From Candidatus Dadabacteria bacterium (GTDB taxonomy: Bacteria > Desulfobacterota_D > UBA1144 > Nemesobacterales > Nemesobacteraceae), in contig JAPOSJ010000037.1 in NCBI GenBank assembly GCA_026709745.1, positions 1-23,304 on the forward strand: DNA of 23,304 bases. The letters run 5' to 3'. Every line of letters begins with the position of its first letter. Position 1 is the first letter of the stretch. Of the stretch, positions 7,021-14,506 are shown one piece after another. The position numbers were made by a program, and so were the translations under genes. The notes under the pieces are model-generated. The model was given only the letters and a program-made list of their open reading frames with translations. It did no database searches and had not been told where the DNA came from.

Positions 7021-8579
7021 CGCCTCTCCCCCGTTTTTTGGGCAAGCTGTGCTATCAGGGCAGCAATTCTCGCCCCCTGAGAGTTGGTTGCCGCGATTTT
7101 TACGCCATTTTTCCTTAATTTTCTTTTCTGTGAAGTAAGATCCTGGGGATCATTGTCCGTACCACATATGTGCGCGATGAATGCAAGCGTTCTGTTTTTC
7201 TTTCCGGCTATTTCCCTTGCCTGAACTATGGCCGGGAGAAGTTCTCCGGCAGGGTCAGGGTTCGACCCGTAACCCAGCACAATGTCGAGTAGAATTACCG
7301 CTGTTCCCGGATCCTTGGCTTCTTCAATTATTCTCTGGTTTCTGAGTGTGTAATCGATCATGGGGTGGGGACGTCCGACAGTAAACTCCTCTTCGCCAAG
7401 ATCTAAACAGCAGTGTCCGTGGCTTTTAAGCGAGTCGGCAAGCGTGCAATCTTTTGAAAGAGGTGCGTTTGAATAAATTTTTCCAAGCAATGAAGTGAGA
7501 ATCTTCTGAGCCTCGTAACACAATGTGCCGCCTGAAAACAATCCCCTTACGTATTTCTGTGAAGGGTTCAGCTTCGTTGCAAAATCCCTTGCGTATCTTC
7601 TAAGCCCTGTGTCGGAAATCTTGATCTGCTTTTCTGACTGTCCACCCGTCAGATTTACAGCGAGTGCGGAAAGCTCTTCAAGCGTTTCGGTGAAAAACAC
7701 GTTTTCCTCCTCGTCAATTTCACTTTCTCCGAGCAGACATATTGCTAAGGGCTTTCTCCCGCGTCGCGTAGTTTCAATTATTTTTCTCACTACCTTTATC
7801 GGTGCAGGTTTTGAGACCAGCACAACAATTTCGGTGTTTTTATCCTTGTGGAGAAGTTTTATTGCCTCAATGGCCATCAGTCCTCCCACTTTCTCTGAAA
7901 GGTCCCTCCCGCCGACCCCGAGTCCATGGGAGATGCCGAGCCCCCAGTTATGAATCAGGCTTGCCACTTCTTGCATTCCAGTGCCCGCAGCTGCTACGAT
8001 CCCAACTGATCCCTGTCTTACGATATTGGCAAATCCAAAACTCGTGCCATTTATTATCGCAGTGCCGCATCCTGGTCCCATCATAAGCAGTCCCCTGTGG
8101 GCTGCTCTCCGCTTGAGTTTGATCTCTTCATCGATGCTCAGATTGTCGCTGAAAAGAAACGTATGAATGTTATTTTTTATTGCTCTTGCAACTTCAAGTT
8201 TTGCAAACTCTCCGGGAACAGATACAACGGCGATGTTGGGGATGCCCGGTGGGATCAGGGCTTCTTGAAAGCTCTGATATTTGGCCGTATCTTGAGCCTC
8301 ACCCAAAGACCTGGTCACAGAGAAATCGATTTTTCCCAGGGCTTTGTGGCCGGCTGTTTCCGACTCCGCCTCAACAGCTATTATGAGGTCATTAGCACAA
8401 AGTGACTGCGGTATGGTTTTGATCAGTCCCGAGTCCCGCAGCGTTTTTAAATTCATTTCTGTCGCCATTATTGCCGAAGCCCTTCTGACGCCAGGGGAAC
8501 TGGCAAGTTCCCTGCTTATCTGCATAAGCTTCATCGAGTCTTGGTAATGGTTCTGCTTTACGATATTGAGCGTTGCCAA
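7017..8579 (-). CDS. fdrA: FdrA/AllF, succinyl-CoA-synthetase-like carbamoyltransferase subunit
   Basis: A 520-residue FdrA family protein, close in size to E. coli FdrA. FdrA resembles the two chains of succinyl-CoA synthetase and is a subunit of oxamate carbamoyltransferase (AllF). Motifs: 'MGPGCGTAIINGTSFGFAN' at about 167-185, followed by Gly-rich CoA/nucleotide-type loops ('VAAAGTGMQEV' 195-205, 'GLGVGGRDL' 219-227), then 'GLFSGGTLCYEA' at 346-357, 'VGRPHPMIDYTLR' at 401-413 and 'LDIVLGYGSNPDPAGE' at 431-446. The start is a TTG at 8579 with GAGG 7 nt upstream. It sits between YlbE and carbamate kinase, overlapping the latter by 4 bp. The FdrA-YlbE-YlbF trio is complete in this operon. 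Confidence 0.92.
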   Translation of the reverse strand: MATLNIVKQNHYQDSMKLMQISRELASSPGVRRASAIMATEMNLKTLRDSGLIKTIPQSLCANDLIIAVEAESETAGHKALGKIDFSVTRSLGEAQDTAKYQSFQEALIPPGIPNIAVVSVPGEFAKLEVARAIKNNIHTFLFSDNLSIDEEIKLKRRAAHRGLLMMGPGCGTAIINGTSFGFANIVRQGSVGIVAAAGTGMQEVASLIHNWGLGISHGLGVGGRDLSEKVGGLMAIEAIKLLHKDKNTEIVVLVSKPAPIKVVRKIIETTRRGRKPLAICLLGESEIDEEENVFFTETLEELSALAVNLTGGQSEKQIKISDTGLRRYARDFATKLNPSQKYVRGLFSGGTLCYEAQKILTSLLGKIYSNAPLSKDCTLADSLKSHGHCCLDLGEEEFTVGRPHPMIDYTLRNQRIIEEAKDPGTAVILLDIVLGYGSNPDPAGELLPAIVQAREIAGKKNRTLAFIAHICGTDNDPQDLTSQKRKLRKNGVKIAATNSQGARIAALIAQLAQKTGERR

Positions 8580-8603
8580 TATATACCTCTTGTTTTTTAT
8601 AAT

Positions 8604-9890
8604 CTATGCTGCTAAACCATGCCGTTTACCGAACGCAAGAAGCGCTTTTTCAAAACACTCGTAAGGTGCTTTTGCTATTCCGGCTCCTATCTGTCCGGCT
8701 CCCGAACTTTTATGTACGATAGCGCTGTTTATGCTTGGCAGTATCGCCGTGTCGACTACTTTTCTTATGTCAATCCCGGTTGGCGTTCCCTGAAAATCTA
8801 GGGAAGGTATTGCGAACCTAGTATTCCTGGATGTTGTAATGACATTCATGCTTTTTGTGATTTCCACAGCATCGCTGAACCCTCCTCCGGCAAACGATGC
8901 CATAGAAGGAGCGGCGGCAATTGCAAATCCTCCAAGCCCAGTTGTTTCTATGATCGAGCTGTCACCTATGTCAGGTGCAGCGTCTTTTGGTCCGTAGCCC
9001 AGATTATAGAGAGCATCTTCCAGATAGGGTGATTTCGCCACGAACCAACTGTTCCCGAGACCACTTACTCTTATGCCGAAAGTGGTTCCGTTTCTTGACA
9101 TGGCAGTAACCAGAGTGCTATCAGGGATGTCATGGGCTGCATCGGCAGCGAGTTTGCATCCGGTCATGGTGAAGTTGAGAAAAAAGTGGCTGTTTGCGGA
9201 CATGAATCTGTAAACGGCCGTCGCACTTGAGTGCGAAATGTTCAGGGAGAAAAGGGGTTCGGTGATGTTTTTGAGAAATATACTGGTAGAGGCTCCGTGG
9301 CGGTTATGACATTCATCCCCCATTTGTATTCCTTGAGACAGTATGTTCCAAACTGAGATTGGCCCCGTTCTTTCTAACACTTTTTTCATAACCGGGGCGA
9401 ATTTGTCTCTTATCCACCTGAGACGTTGCAACGTCTCATCCCCGAACGATCCAAACCAAAGCACCTGCCCTCCACCTTCGTTAAATGTTGAATAAGCTCT
9501 TCTTTCAGTCGTTAAGTCCTTCGTAACTACTACCGGCATTGAAGCGGAGATTATCCCTGTCATGGGTCCGACGCAGTCATGGTGGTGGTTTGGAGAGAGA
9601 ATGATTCTGTTTTCCAGAATCATTCTCTCAGCTTCTGAAGGGTTCTTCACCAGCCCTTCGAATATAATCGCACCCCGCACTGCTCTTTTCATGGGATCAC
9701 ACATCCTGCCCCAACTGATTGGCGGACCCGCATGAAGAATGGTTGACGGGGTCATGCCGGGAATGACGTCAAGGGCCCTCTGTACTCCTTCAAGCACAGG
9801 ATCGACGGAAAACAGCATCTCAATTGCGTAGGCGTTTGCGGCGTCAATGCGGTCTGGTAAATCTGGCTTTGTTTTTATTGCGGCACTCAC
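8604..9890 (-). CDS. ylbE: YlbE/AllG (DUF1116), carbamoyltransferase subunit
   Basis: A DUF1116 protein of 428 residues, close to E. coli YlbE/AllG, a subunit of oxamate carbamoyltransferase. Family segments: 'ISWGRMCDPMKRAVRGAI' at about 59-76, 'NHHHDCVGPMTGIISASMP' at about 100-118, 'RLRWIRDKFAPVMK', and 'QGIQMGDECHNRHGA' at about 186-200. The His-His-His-Asp segment is a good candidate for active-site residues, which is inference. The start is GTG at 9890 with AAGGAG about 9 nt upstream. It lies 13 bp after the XRE-cupin regulator gene and 24 bp before fdrA, so the regulator and the enzyme are cotranscribed. Confidence 0.92.
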   Translation of the reverse strand: MSAAIKTKPDLPDRIDAANAYAIEMLFSVDPVLEGVQRALDVIPGMTPSTILHAGPPISWGRMCDPMKRAVRGAIIFEGLVKNPSEAERMILENRIILSPNHHHDCVGPMTGIISASMPVVVTKDLTTERRAYSTFNEGGGQVLWFGSFGDETLQRLRWIRDKFAPVMKKVLERTGPISVWNILSQGIQMGDECHNRHGASTSIFLKNITEPLFSLNISHSSATAVYRFMSANSHFFLNFTMTGCKLAADAAHDIPDSTLVTAMSRNGTTFGIRVSGLGNSWFVAKSPYLEDALYNLGYGPKDAAPDIGDSSIIETTGLGGFAIAAAPSMASFAGGGFSDAVEITKSMNVITTSRNTRFAIPSLDFQGTPTGIDIRKVVDTAILPSINSAIVHKSSGAGQIGAGIAKAPYECFEKALLAFGKRHGLAA

Positions 9891-9903
9891 GCAAGATAAC
9901 TCC

Positions 9904-10491
9904 TTAAGAAGCCTCGATAGAAACCACCCATAGCAGTCTCGCGGGTATTTCCCCTAAATTTTCCCATTTATGTTCAAGATGGGTTCTGAAATGCAGACTG
10001 TCTCCCGGACTCAGATCGTAGATTTTCTTTTTCACCTCAAATCTCATTTTTCCCTGAAGACAGTAAACTAGTTCTTCCCCCCTGTAACTCATGCTCTTTT
10101 TGCCGCTTGAAGCACCCACTTCCACTGTGGCGTATGCCGCAGTCATTATGAATTCTCCATACTGTTTGGCGGATATGCCTTGTAGATCAAGGCCTTTTTT
10201 AAAAGTAAATACCGGTTTACGCTCGTTTGAATTTATCAGGCAAACGTCTTTTTCTCCTGGTTCCTCTTCAACGAAATTACTTATTTTTTTCCCGAGCGCG
10301 TCGGAAATTTTCATCATAGTAGTTATGGTTGGAGTGATTCCATTTGATTCAATCTTGTGGATAGCGGCTGCCGATATGCCTGATCTGTTCGAAAGGGCTT
10401 TAAGTGACCATCCTTTTTCTGTTCTGACAGCTTTTATCTTTTCTCCCAGTTTTGCCACTATGCGTTCAATTTCCCCGTTCTGTTCACTCAT
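9904..10491 (-). CDS. XRE-family transcriptional regulator with C-terminal cupin
   Basis: A 195-residue regulator. An N-terminal XRE helix-turn-helix ('GEKIKAVRTEKGWSLKALS' followed by 'SGISAAAIHKIESNG', about residues 15-48) is joined to a C-terminal cupin barrel ('GEELVYCLQGKMRFEV...LSPGDSLHF', about 130-185). Regulators of this shape bind DNA through the HTH and sense a small molecule, often a pathway intermediate, in the cupin. The start is the ATG at 10491 because GGGAGG is 7 nt upstream and it overlaps the AIR-synthase-like stop by only 8 bp; the longer in-frame extension to 10599 lies inside that gene. Placed in the middle of the operon between Nit and All genes, it probably regulates the operon itself, possibly at the promoter near 12,000. 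Ligand unknown. Confidence 0.85.
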   Translation of the reverse strand: MSEQNGEIERIVAKLGEKIKAVRTEKGWSLKALSNRSGISAAAIHKIESNGITPTITTMMKISDALGKKISNFVEEEPGEKDVCLINSNERKPVFTFKKGLDLQGISAKQYGEFIMTAAYATVEVGASSGKKSMSYRGEELVYCLQGKMRFEVKKKIYDLSPGDSLHFRTHLEHKWENLGEIPARLLWVVSIEAS

Positions 10492-11494
10492 TGGCGGCCT
10501 CCCTTGATTCGGGGATATCCATGTAATATCCGCGTCCAAGATCCCAAAAAAGCTTCTTGCGATTTCCCTTGGTTTTGAAATAGACTTTTCGCTCTGCACG
10601 AACTTCTCCGATTTTCTGGCATAAAATTTCGCGACCTCTGAATTTCTCTCTGACTCTCTGGGTATTTTCCGGTCTCAGAGAAAGAATGAAACCGTAACTC
10701 GGAAAAGTAAGCATCCATTTTGCCAAACCGACGCCGGAGGGCAATGGAATGTCGTCAACGTGAATCTCGGCACCCTTTTGCGAACACTCAAGTAGCATGA
10801 GAATTGAGCCTATAGCCCCAGCCATGCTGATATCTTTAGCCGAGTCGGCGAGTCCTTCTTCTGCAAGTTCTGGCAGAATCTCAAGATGGTGCAATGCATC
10901 CGTTTTCTTAAGGACGCTTGACGAATCCCAGAAATTGAAGTCTGAATAGAATTTTCCTTCGCCGCCGACCACCATAATGAGGTCATCGCCTTCCTTTGCA
11001 TTAAAACTCGAAAGCAGTTTGGCGGCTTTTCCCAGAATGAATACAGCTAGTGCTGACTCACTCGCTTCGCCGCCTCCAAAGTGCCCTCCGATTACCGGGA
11101 CGTTGTATCTGTTTGCATTGTATTGTATTCCTGAAAATATTTCGTTTGTTTTGTCTGCATCTGCTGAGAAAAGCACATCTACAATGGCCAGAGGCCTTCC
11201 GCCCATCGAATAGATATCGTTCACATTTGTCAAAACCGAGGTTCTTCCGGCAAGGTGTGGGTTTAATTTCAAAAGGGGTTGATGCACGCCCTCAGCTGCC
11301 GCGAGCAGATAGCCTCCGTTATATTCTATTGCGGCGGCGTCATCACCGAGACGCACCTGGTTTCCCTCAACGATTGCGAACTGGGGAAAGAAATTCCAGA
11401 CATTTGTTATCTTGTTTTTCTCACTCAATCTTTCAGAGCAATGAAGAGACTTGACGAGGTTCTCCATTAATTCTGTCGTGACCCTGGTGTTCAA
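10484..11494 (-). CDS. nitF: AIR synthase-related protein, Sll0787 (NitF) family
   Basis: A PurM/SelD/ThiL/HypE-superfamily ATP-binding protein of about 336 residues. It has the 'VRLGDDAAAIEYNGGYLLAAAEGV' region near residue 45 (quoted in part: LGDDAAAI), the N-domain acidic ATP/Mg site typical of the superfamily. Further on are 'DIYSMGGRPLAIVDVLF', 'PVIGGHFGGGEAS' and a C-domain 'SAKDISMAGAIGSILML'. It matches the AIR synthase-like member of Nit1C clusters (Sll0787). The family activates carbonyl or amide oxygens with ATP, but the substrate here is unknown. The best start is TTG at 11494, which overlaps the GNAT stop by 4 bp (TTGA) and follows GGGGG; ATG at 11467 (327 residues) is the alternative. 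Confidence 0.85.
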   Translation of the reverse strand: MNTRVTTELMENLVKSLHCSERLSEKNKITNVWNFFPQFAIVEGNQVRLGDDAAAIEYNGGYLLAAAEGVHQPLLKLNPHLAGRTSVLTNVNDIYSMGGRPLAIVDVLFSADADKTNEIFSGIQYNANRYNVPVIGGHFGGGEASESALAVFILGKAAKLLSSFNAKEGDDLIMVVGGEGKFYSDFNFWDSSSVLKKTDALHHLEILPELAEEGLADSAKDISMAGAIGSILMLLECSQKGAEIHVDDIPLPSGVGLAKWMLTFPSYGFILSLRPENTQRVREKFRGREILCQKIGEVRAERKVYFKTKGNRKKLFWDLGRGYYMDIPESREAANE

Positions 11495-11949
11495 GTATTT
11501 TCCCCCACTCCGAGATTGGCTTCCATTAACTGATGGGGTTTTCCTTGGTAGATGATCGGCTCCTCTGAGCACTTCCAGCCGAGTCTCTCGAAAAACCTAA
11601 CGTTCTGCTGCTGGACATATGCTATGAAAAGCTCACATCCTCTCGTTTTTACCGTTTCTATGGCGAACTTGACGAGATGACGACCGACTATGCCGTTTCG
11701 GTGACTGGGCAACGCGCTCAGGCGACCTCCCACCCAAGTGTTTCCTTCAAGATTATAGCATCTGACACCACCGACCATTCTCCCGCTCGGTTTCTCAATG
11801 GCCGCTATGTGTAGCGCGGTCTCGTCATGTTCATCAATATCGGTTTCGGAGAAAATTTTCTGCTCTCTTACGAAAATGTTTTTGCGAAGTTTGTAATAAG
11901 TTTTGAGATCTTTTTCACTTGTGATTATTTTGAACTCAAATTTCTCCAT
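11491..11949 (-). CDS. nitE: GNAT acetyltransferase, MSMEG_0567/Sll0786 (NitE) family
   Basis: The first gene of the operon, a GNAT-fold N-acyltransferase of about 152 residues. Family features: 'YYKLRKNIFVREQKIF' (motif C region), 'DIDEHDETALHIAA', 'VGGVRCYNLEGNTWVGGRL' and the acetyl-CoA loop region 'PSHRNGIVGRHLVKFAIE', then 'FIAYVQQQNVRFFERLGW'. This pattern, especially 'VQQQNVRFFERLGW', matches the Sll0786 acetyltransferases of Nit1C clusters. The acceptor is not known. The ATG at 11949 is preferred because a predicted promoter overlaps the upstream extension (to a TTG at 12015); no clear ribosome-binding site precedes it, so the start is uncertain. It overlaps the AIR-synthase-like gene by 4 bp. 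Confidence 0.85.
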   Translation of the reverse strand: MEKFEFKIITSEKDLKTYYKLRKNIFVREQKIFSETDIDEHDETALHIAAIEKPSGRMVGGVRCYNLEGNTWVGGRLSALPSHRNGIVGRHLVKFAIETVKTRGCELFIAYVQQQNVRFFERLGWKCSEEPIIYQGKPHQLMEANLGVGENT

Positions 11950-11986
11950 AAATTTGTAATCGGATATTTTATCAACTATATTTAAC

Positions 11987-12015
11987 ACTCTATCAATTTT
12001 AGTAAACAAGGTCAA
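11987..12015 (-). promoter_or_regulatory. Sigma-70-type promoter for the nitrogen operon
   Basis: On the minus strand TTGACC (12015-12010) and TAGAGT (11992-11987) are spaced by exactly 17 bp, giving a reasonable vegetative promoter with transcription starting near 11,980. It lies just upstream of the first gene, and no better candidate is seen in the divergent region. This supports the downstream ATG at 11949 as the true start. Confidence 0.5.
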
Positions 12016-12095
12016 ATGCTTTTTGGTATGTTTATTTTCGGTATTTTCCCGGTAAGGAAAGAGCGTCTGGGACTTGTGCAGTGATGAAAATTATC

Positions 12096-12124
12096 TTGAC
12101 TGAAATATCGTATTTCCTTTATAT
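12096..12124 (+). promoter_or_regulatory. Sigma-70-type promoter for fmdB-amidohydrolase
   Basis: TTGACT (12096-12101) and TTATAT (12119-12124) are 17 bp apart. Transcription would start near 12,131, followed by AGGA (12137-12140) and the ATG at 12150. It is back to back with the promoter of the nitrogen operon about 80 bp away, so one regulator could act on both. Confidence 0.5.
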
Positions 12125-12149
12125 CTTCTTACCACTAGGAACATTCTGA

Positions 12150-12518
12150 ATGCCTATCTATGAATACGATTGTCACGATTGTAAAAAGACCGTTTCCATA
12201 TTTTTTCTGACAATTTCCGAAGCCGAAGACGAACAGGCGGTTTGTCCCGAATGTGGGCAAATTAAGCTCAAGCGCGTTCTGTCATCTACCTCATTGATAA
12301 GAGCCGGTATGGAACCTAAAAAGATAAATTCACCGAAAGTTCCTAAAAACGATAGCAGCTTGTTGGCTGAAACAATGAAAAAAGAGAGCCGTCGCTCCGG
12401 GCGAGATTATGGAGATGATTTCAAAGAAGTTGCTAAGAGGCTTGAGAAAGGGGAAAAAGCTGATTCCATTGAGAAGTCTCTTCGCGCGCGCGTCGGTGAA
12501 AAGATGCAGGCACATTGA
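12150..12518 (+). CDS. FmdB-family zinc-ribbon protein
   Basis: A 122-residue protein that begins with the FmdB/CxxC_CxxC_SSSS signature: 'MPIYEYDCHDC' then a second 'CPECG', giving Cys8, Cys11, Cys32 and Cys35 as a zinc-binding set, followed by 'LKRVLSSTSLI'. The remainder is charged and likely disordered or helical ('KKESRRSG', 'KEVAKRLEKGEK'). FmdB was first named as a putative regulator of formamide/amide use, but the family is widespread and its role is not settled. It is the first gene of a two-gene plus-strand unit with the amidohydrolase, and is transcribed away from the nitrogen operon. Confidence 0.85.
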   Translation: MPIYEYDCHDCKKTVSIFFLTISEAEDEQAVCPECGQIKLKRVLSSTSLIRAGMEPKKINSPKVPKNDSSLLAETMKKESRRSGRDYGDDFKEVAKRLEKGEKADSIEKSLRARVGEKMQAH

Positions 12519-12590
12519 ATTTTACTGCACTCTCTGGACCATGGAATTCAATGTTTTATTGGGCTTAATTTAAGATCAAGGAGGTCATTT

Positions 12591-13448
12591 ATGGATATAG
12601 TCAAGAGAAAGAAGTTGTTTGATAACCACAGTCATATAGGTCCCGTGCCGGGATTTGCCTATTATGGTCTGCCCGAAGCGGTCAAACCTACCACCGATTA
12701 CCAGACCGCGGAAGGCTATATAAAGGGAATGGACAAGCACAAGGTTGATAGGGCGCTTGTGATGTCAAATTACGGGTATCCGGATTCCGCTCAGCCCTTC
12801 AAGCTCAACCCCCTTGTAGCGGAAGGTGCGCAAACGTCTCATGACCGGCTGCTTGGCGCTATATGGGTTTCCGCACTGCCGAAGGACAAAGAACGAACCC
12901 GTGAAGCACTTAAGCTTATCGGAGAGAAAGGGCTGATAGCGCTCAAGACCACATGTCTTCTGGGAGGGACTTTTGACCCTGAACAGTGGGATGAAGAATC
13001 TGCAGAACTGTGGAAAATGATTCTTGACGCCGGGGCCGAACACGACATGCCCCTTCATATTCATACAAGCCCGGGTGGAGGTTCAGATATTGATAACGCT
13101 CTTGCCCTCATAAAGCAGTACGGGAAGAGCAACAAGATTCATGTTGTCCATATGGGAGGCGGAGTCAGCGGCCATATCAAGTTTGTTCCCCGCTTTTTCG
13201 AGCTGATTGAGGAAGGATATCAGGTATACACAGATTCTTCTTGGGCAGTGGGATTCGGATCTGCATGGATACTTAAGGAAATTGAGGAAAGAGGCATAGG
13301 AGCAGACCGCTTTCTTTTCGGGTCGGATATTCCTTGGAGCGATTTTGCTTCTGAGTACTGGAAGATAGAAGGTGCTGATATTTCAGAAGAACTGAAGGAG
13401 AATATCTTTTGGAACAATGCCGAGAAGCTTTACAGCAGGTTCTGGTAG
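12591..13448 (+). CDS. Metal-dependent amidohydrolase (amidohydrolase 2 / COG2159 type)
   Basis: A 285-residue TIM-barrel hydrolase. Metal ligands are visible in family order: D11-N-H13-S-H15 ('FDNHSHIG'), H156/H158 in 'PLHIHTSPGGG', H187 in 'VVHMGGG', and D246 in 'FLFGSDIPWSD'. This family hydrolyses or decarboxylates cyclic amides, lactones and aromatic acids, so the sequence alone does not give the substrate. A strong AAGGAGGT ribosome-binding site lies just upstream of the ATG. It follows fmdB by 72 bp with no terminator between them and ends 9 bp from the convergent outer-membrane protein gene. Being next to an operon that handles carbamoyl nitrogen, hydrolysis of a cyclic ureide or amide is an attractive but unproven idea. 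Confidence 0.82.
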   Translation: MDIVKRKKLFDNHSHIGPVPGFAYYGLPEAVKPTTDYQTAEGYIKGMDKHKVDRALVMSNYGYPDSAQPFKLNPLVAEGAQTSHDRLLGAIWVSALPKDKERTREALKLIGEKGLIALKTTCLLGGTFDPEQWDEESAELWKMILDAGAEHDMPLHIHTSPGGGSDIDNALALIKQYGKSNKIHVVHMGGGVSGHIKFVPRFFELIEEGYQVYTDSSWAVGFGSAWILKEIEERGIGADRFLFGSDIPWSDFASEYWKIEGADISEELKENIFWNNAEKLYSRFW

Positions 13449-13457
13449 GGTAAGAGC

Positions 13458-14285
13458 TCAGAAGTAGACAACGGCTTTTATCGATAAACCGGTCTCACTT
13501 CCGTCAAGCGATACTGGAATCATGATTCCGCTATCGCCGGAAAAAGTTTCCCGGGTTTCTTTTTTATACGACGTGCGACGCACCTCGCCGCGGATTCCGA
13601 CCTTGCTCCCGATCATCTTCTCAACACCTCCCCCGAATGTAAAGGCGTTTAAGGTCTCGTCGAGCGAATCGGCACCCGATTCTAATTCTTCGGGCCTGCA
13701 GAGTCTGTCACCGATAGGGCATCCGTTGTAATCAATTTTCAACTCTGCATTTAAGCGGCGTACGCCACCGAGAAAGTATACGCCGCCGCCCGTACCTAGA
13801 AACGAGGCCAGAGAAGGAGGATTTATCCCGAGCAGAATCGTCACGCCGTAGCTGTTTTTCCGCTTGACCCGCCACTGATCGGGCCAAGCTTCCCCACGCT
13901 GATTGCGCCCCTCGGACACTCCATCTCCAGGTAGCGTTCCTCTTGCGGTACCATCGTGGGTCTGTCCTTCAGCCTCTATTCCCAGATAGAACCCGCCTGA
14001 CGGGTCGAGATTAAGCCTGTAGCCGGCAACAATCCCGCCGCTGAAACCTGTTTTGTTTGCCGAGTCACTAGTGCTGTAAACTTTTCCCCTCTGAAGAAAA
14101 TCGGCCGGAGCGTTGGTGTTGTCAACGGTCTTTGAGTGCTCCATTTCAGTGTATTGAACTCCTCCTGAGACGCCAACGTAAAAATTTCCGCTTTGAGCAT
14201 TAGCATTAGCAGAGATGAACAAGGAGGCTGCCACCGCAATCATAAAAATCCGCAAACGGGTCTTTTGATTTTTAAGTATATCCAT
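13458..14285 (-). CDS. Outer-membrane beta-barrel protein
   Basis: A secreted protein of 275 residues. The N-terminus has a basic start, a hydrophobic core ('FMIAVAASLFISA') and a cleavage site after 'NANA', followed by alternating-pattern segments ('GNFYVGVSGGVQYTEME', 'GFSGGIVAGYRLNL', 'FYLGIEAEGQTHD', 'NAFTFGGGVEKMIG', 'GLSIKAVVYF'). It ends in Phe, the usual last residue of outer-membrane barrels. One Cys pair (in 'GCPIGDRLC') probably forms a loop disulfide. The start at 14285 is chosen for AGGAG 8 nt upstream; a longer in-frame start lies at 14330. It resembles small OmpA/Opa-like 8-stranded barrels in size, but I cannot name a family. Transcribed from its own strong promoter. Confidence 0.8.
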   Translation of the reverse strand: MDILKNQKTRLRIFMIAVAASLFISANANAQSGNFYVGVSGGVQYTEMEHSKTVDNTNAPADFLQRGKVYSTSDSANKTGFSGGIVAGYRLNLDPSGGFYLGIEAEGQTHDGTARGTLPGDGVSEGRNQRGEAWPDQWRVKRKNSYGVTILLGINPPSLASFLGTGGGVYFLGGVRRLNAELKIDYNGCPIGDRLCRPEELESGADSLDETLNAFTFGGGVEKMIGSKVGIRGEVRRTSYKKETRETFSGDSGIMIPVSLDGSETGLSIKAVVYF

Positions 14286-14331
14286 GACTTGACTCCTAGC
14301 GGTCTTTTGTTCTTGAGGCTGAACCCACACT

Positions 14332-14346
14332 CGGGGCTAAACCCCG
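14332..14346 (-). promoter_or_regulatory. Short hairpin in the 5' leader of the outer-membrane protein gene
   Basis: CGGGG-TTTAG-CCCCG forms a 5-bp stem with a 5-nt loop inside the predicted untranslated leader (about 75 nt) of the outer-membrane protein mRNA. It may affect stability or translation of the message. Evidence is structural only. Confidence 0.35.
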
Positions 14347-14365
14347 TGGATGCCTTTATTCAATA

Positions 14366-14394
14366 CTTATAGCTGGCAGAGCATGGGTTGTAAA
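14366..14394 (-). promoter_or_regulatory. Strong sigma-70 promoter for the outer-membrane protein gene
   Basis: On the minus strand TTTACA (14394-14389) and TATAAG (14371-14366) match the consensus at five of six positions each and are separated by exactly 17 bp. The start of transcription would be near 14,359, leaving a leader of about 75 nt before the ATG at 14285. Confidence 0.6.
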
Positions 14395-14441
14395 ATGAAG
14401 CACGGAGGGGGCGGTTTGTGGGATAAATAGTATATTGCGGT

Positions 14442-14447
14442 TATAAT
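14442..14447 (+). promoter_or_regulatory. Candidate -10 element for the DUF3426-like gene
   Basis: A perfect TATAAT lies 60 bp upstream of the ATG at 14507. No good -35 is seen at 16-18 bp spacing, so the assignment rests on the -10 alone. Confidence 0.35.
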
Positions 14448-14506
14448 CTCTGCTTGAAGATGGTTTTCTGCCGTCTTTCACACCTTTATTTTCGGGGCAG
14501 GATTTA

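Noticed and set aside
12025..12054. Three GGTA repeats upstream of the nitrogen operon as regulator sites
   Set aside because: The motif is only four bases and the spacing is irregular (15 and 11 bp); chance is enough.
12591..13448. The missing nitrilase of the Nit1C cluster
   Set aside because: It has the His/Asp metal ligands of a TIM-barrel amidohydrolase and lacks the Cys-Glu-Lys nitrilase fold.
13449..13457. A bidirectional terminator between the convergent amidohydrolase and outer-membrane protein genes
   Set aside because: Only 9 bp separate the stops and no hairpin with T runs is seen.
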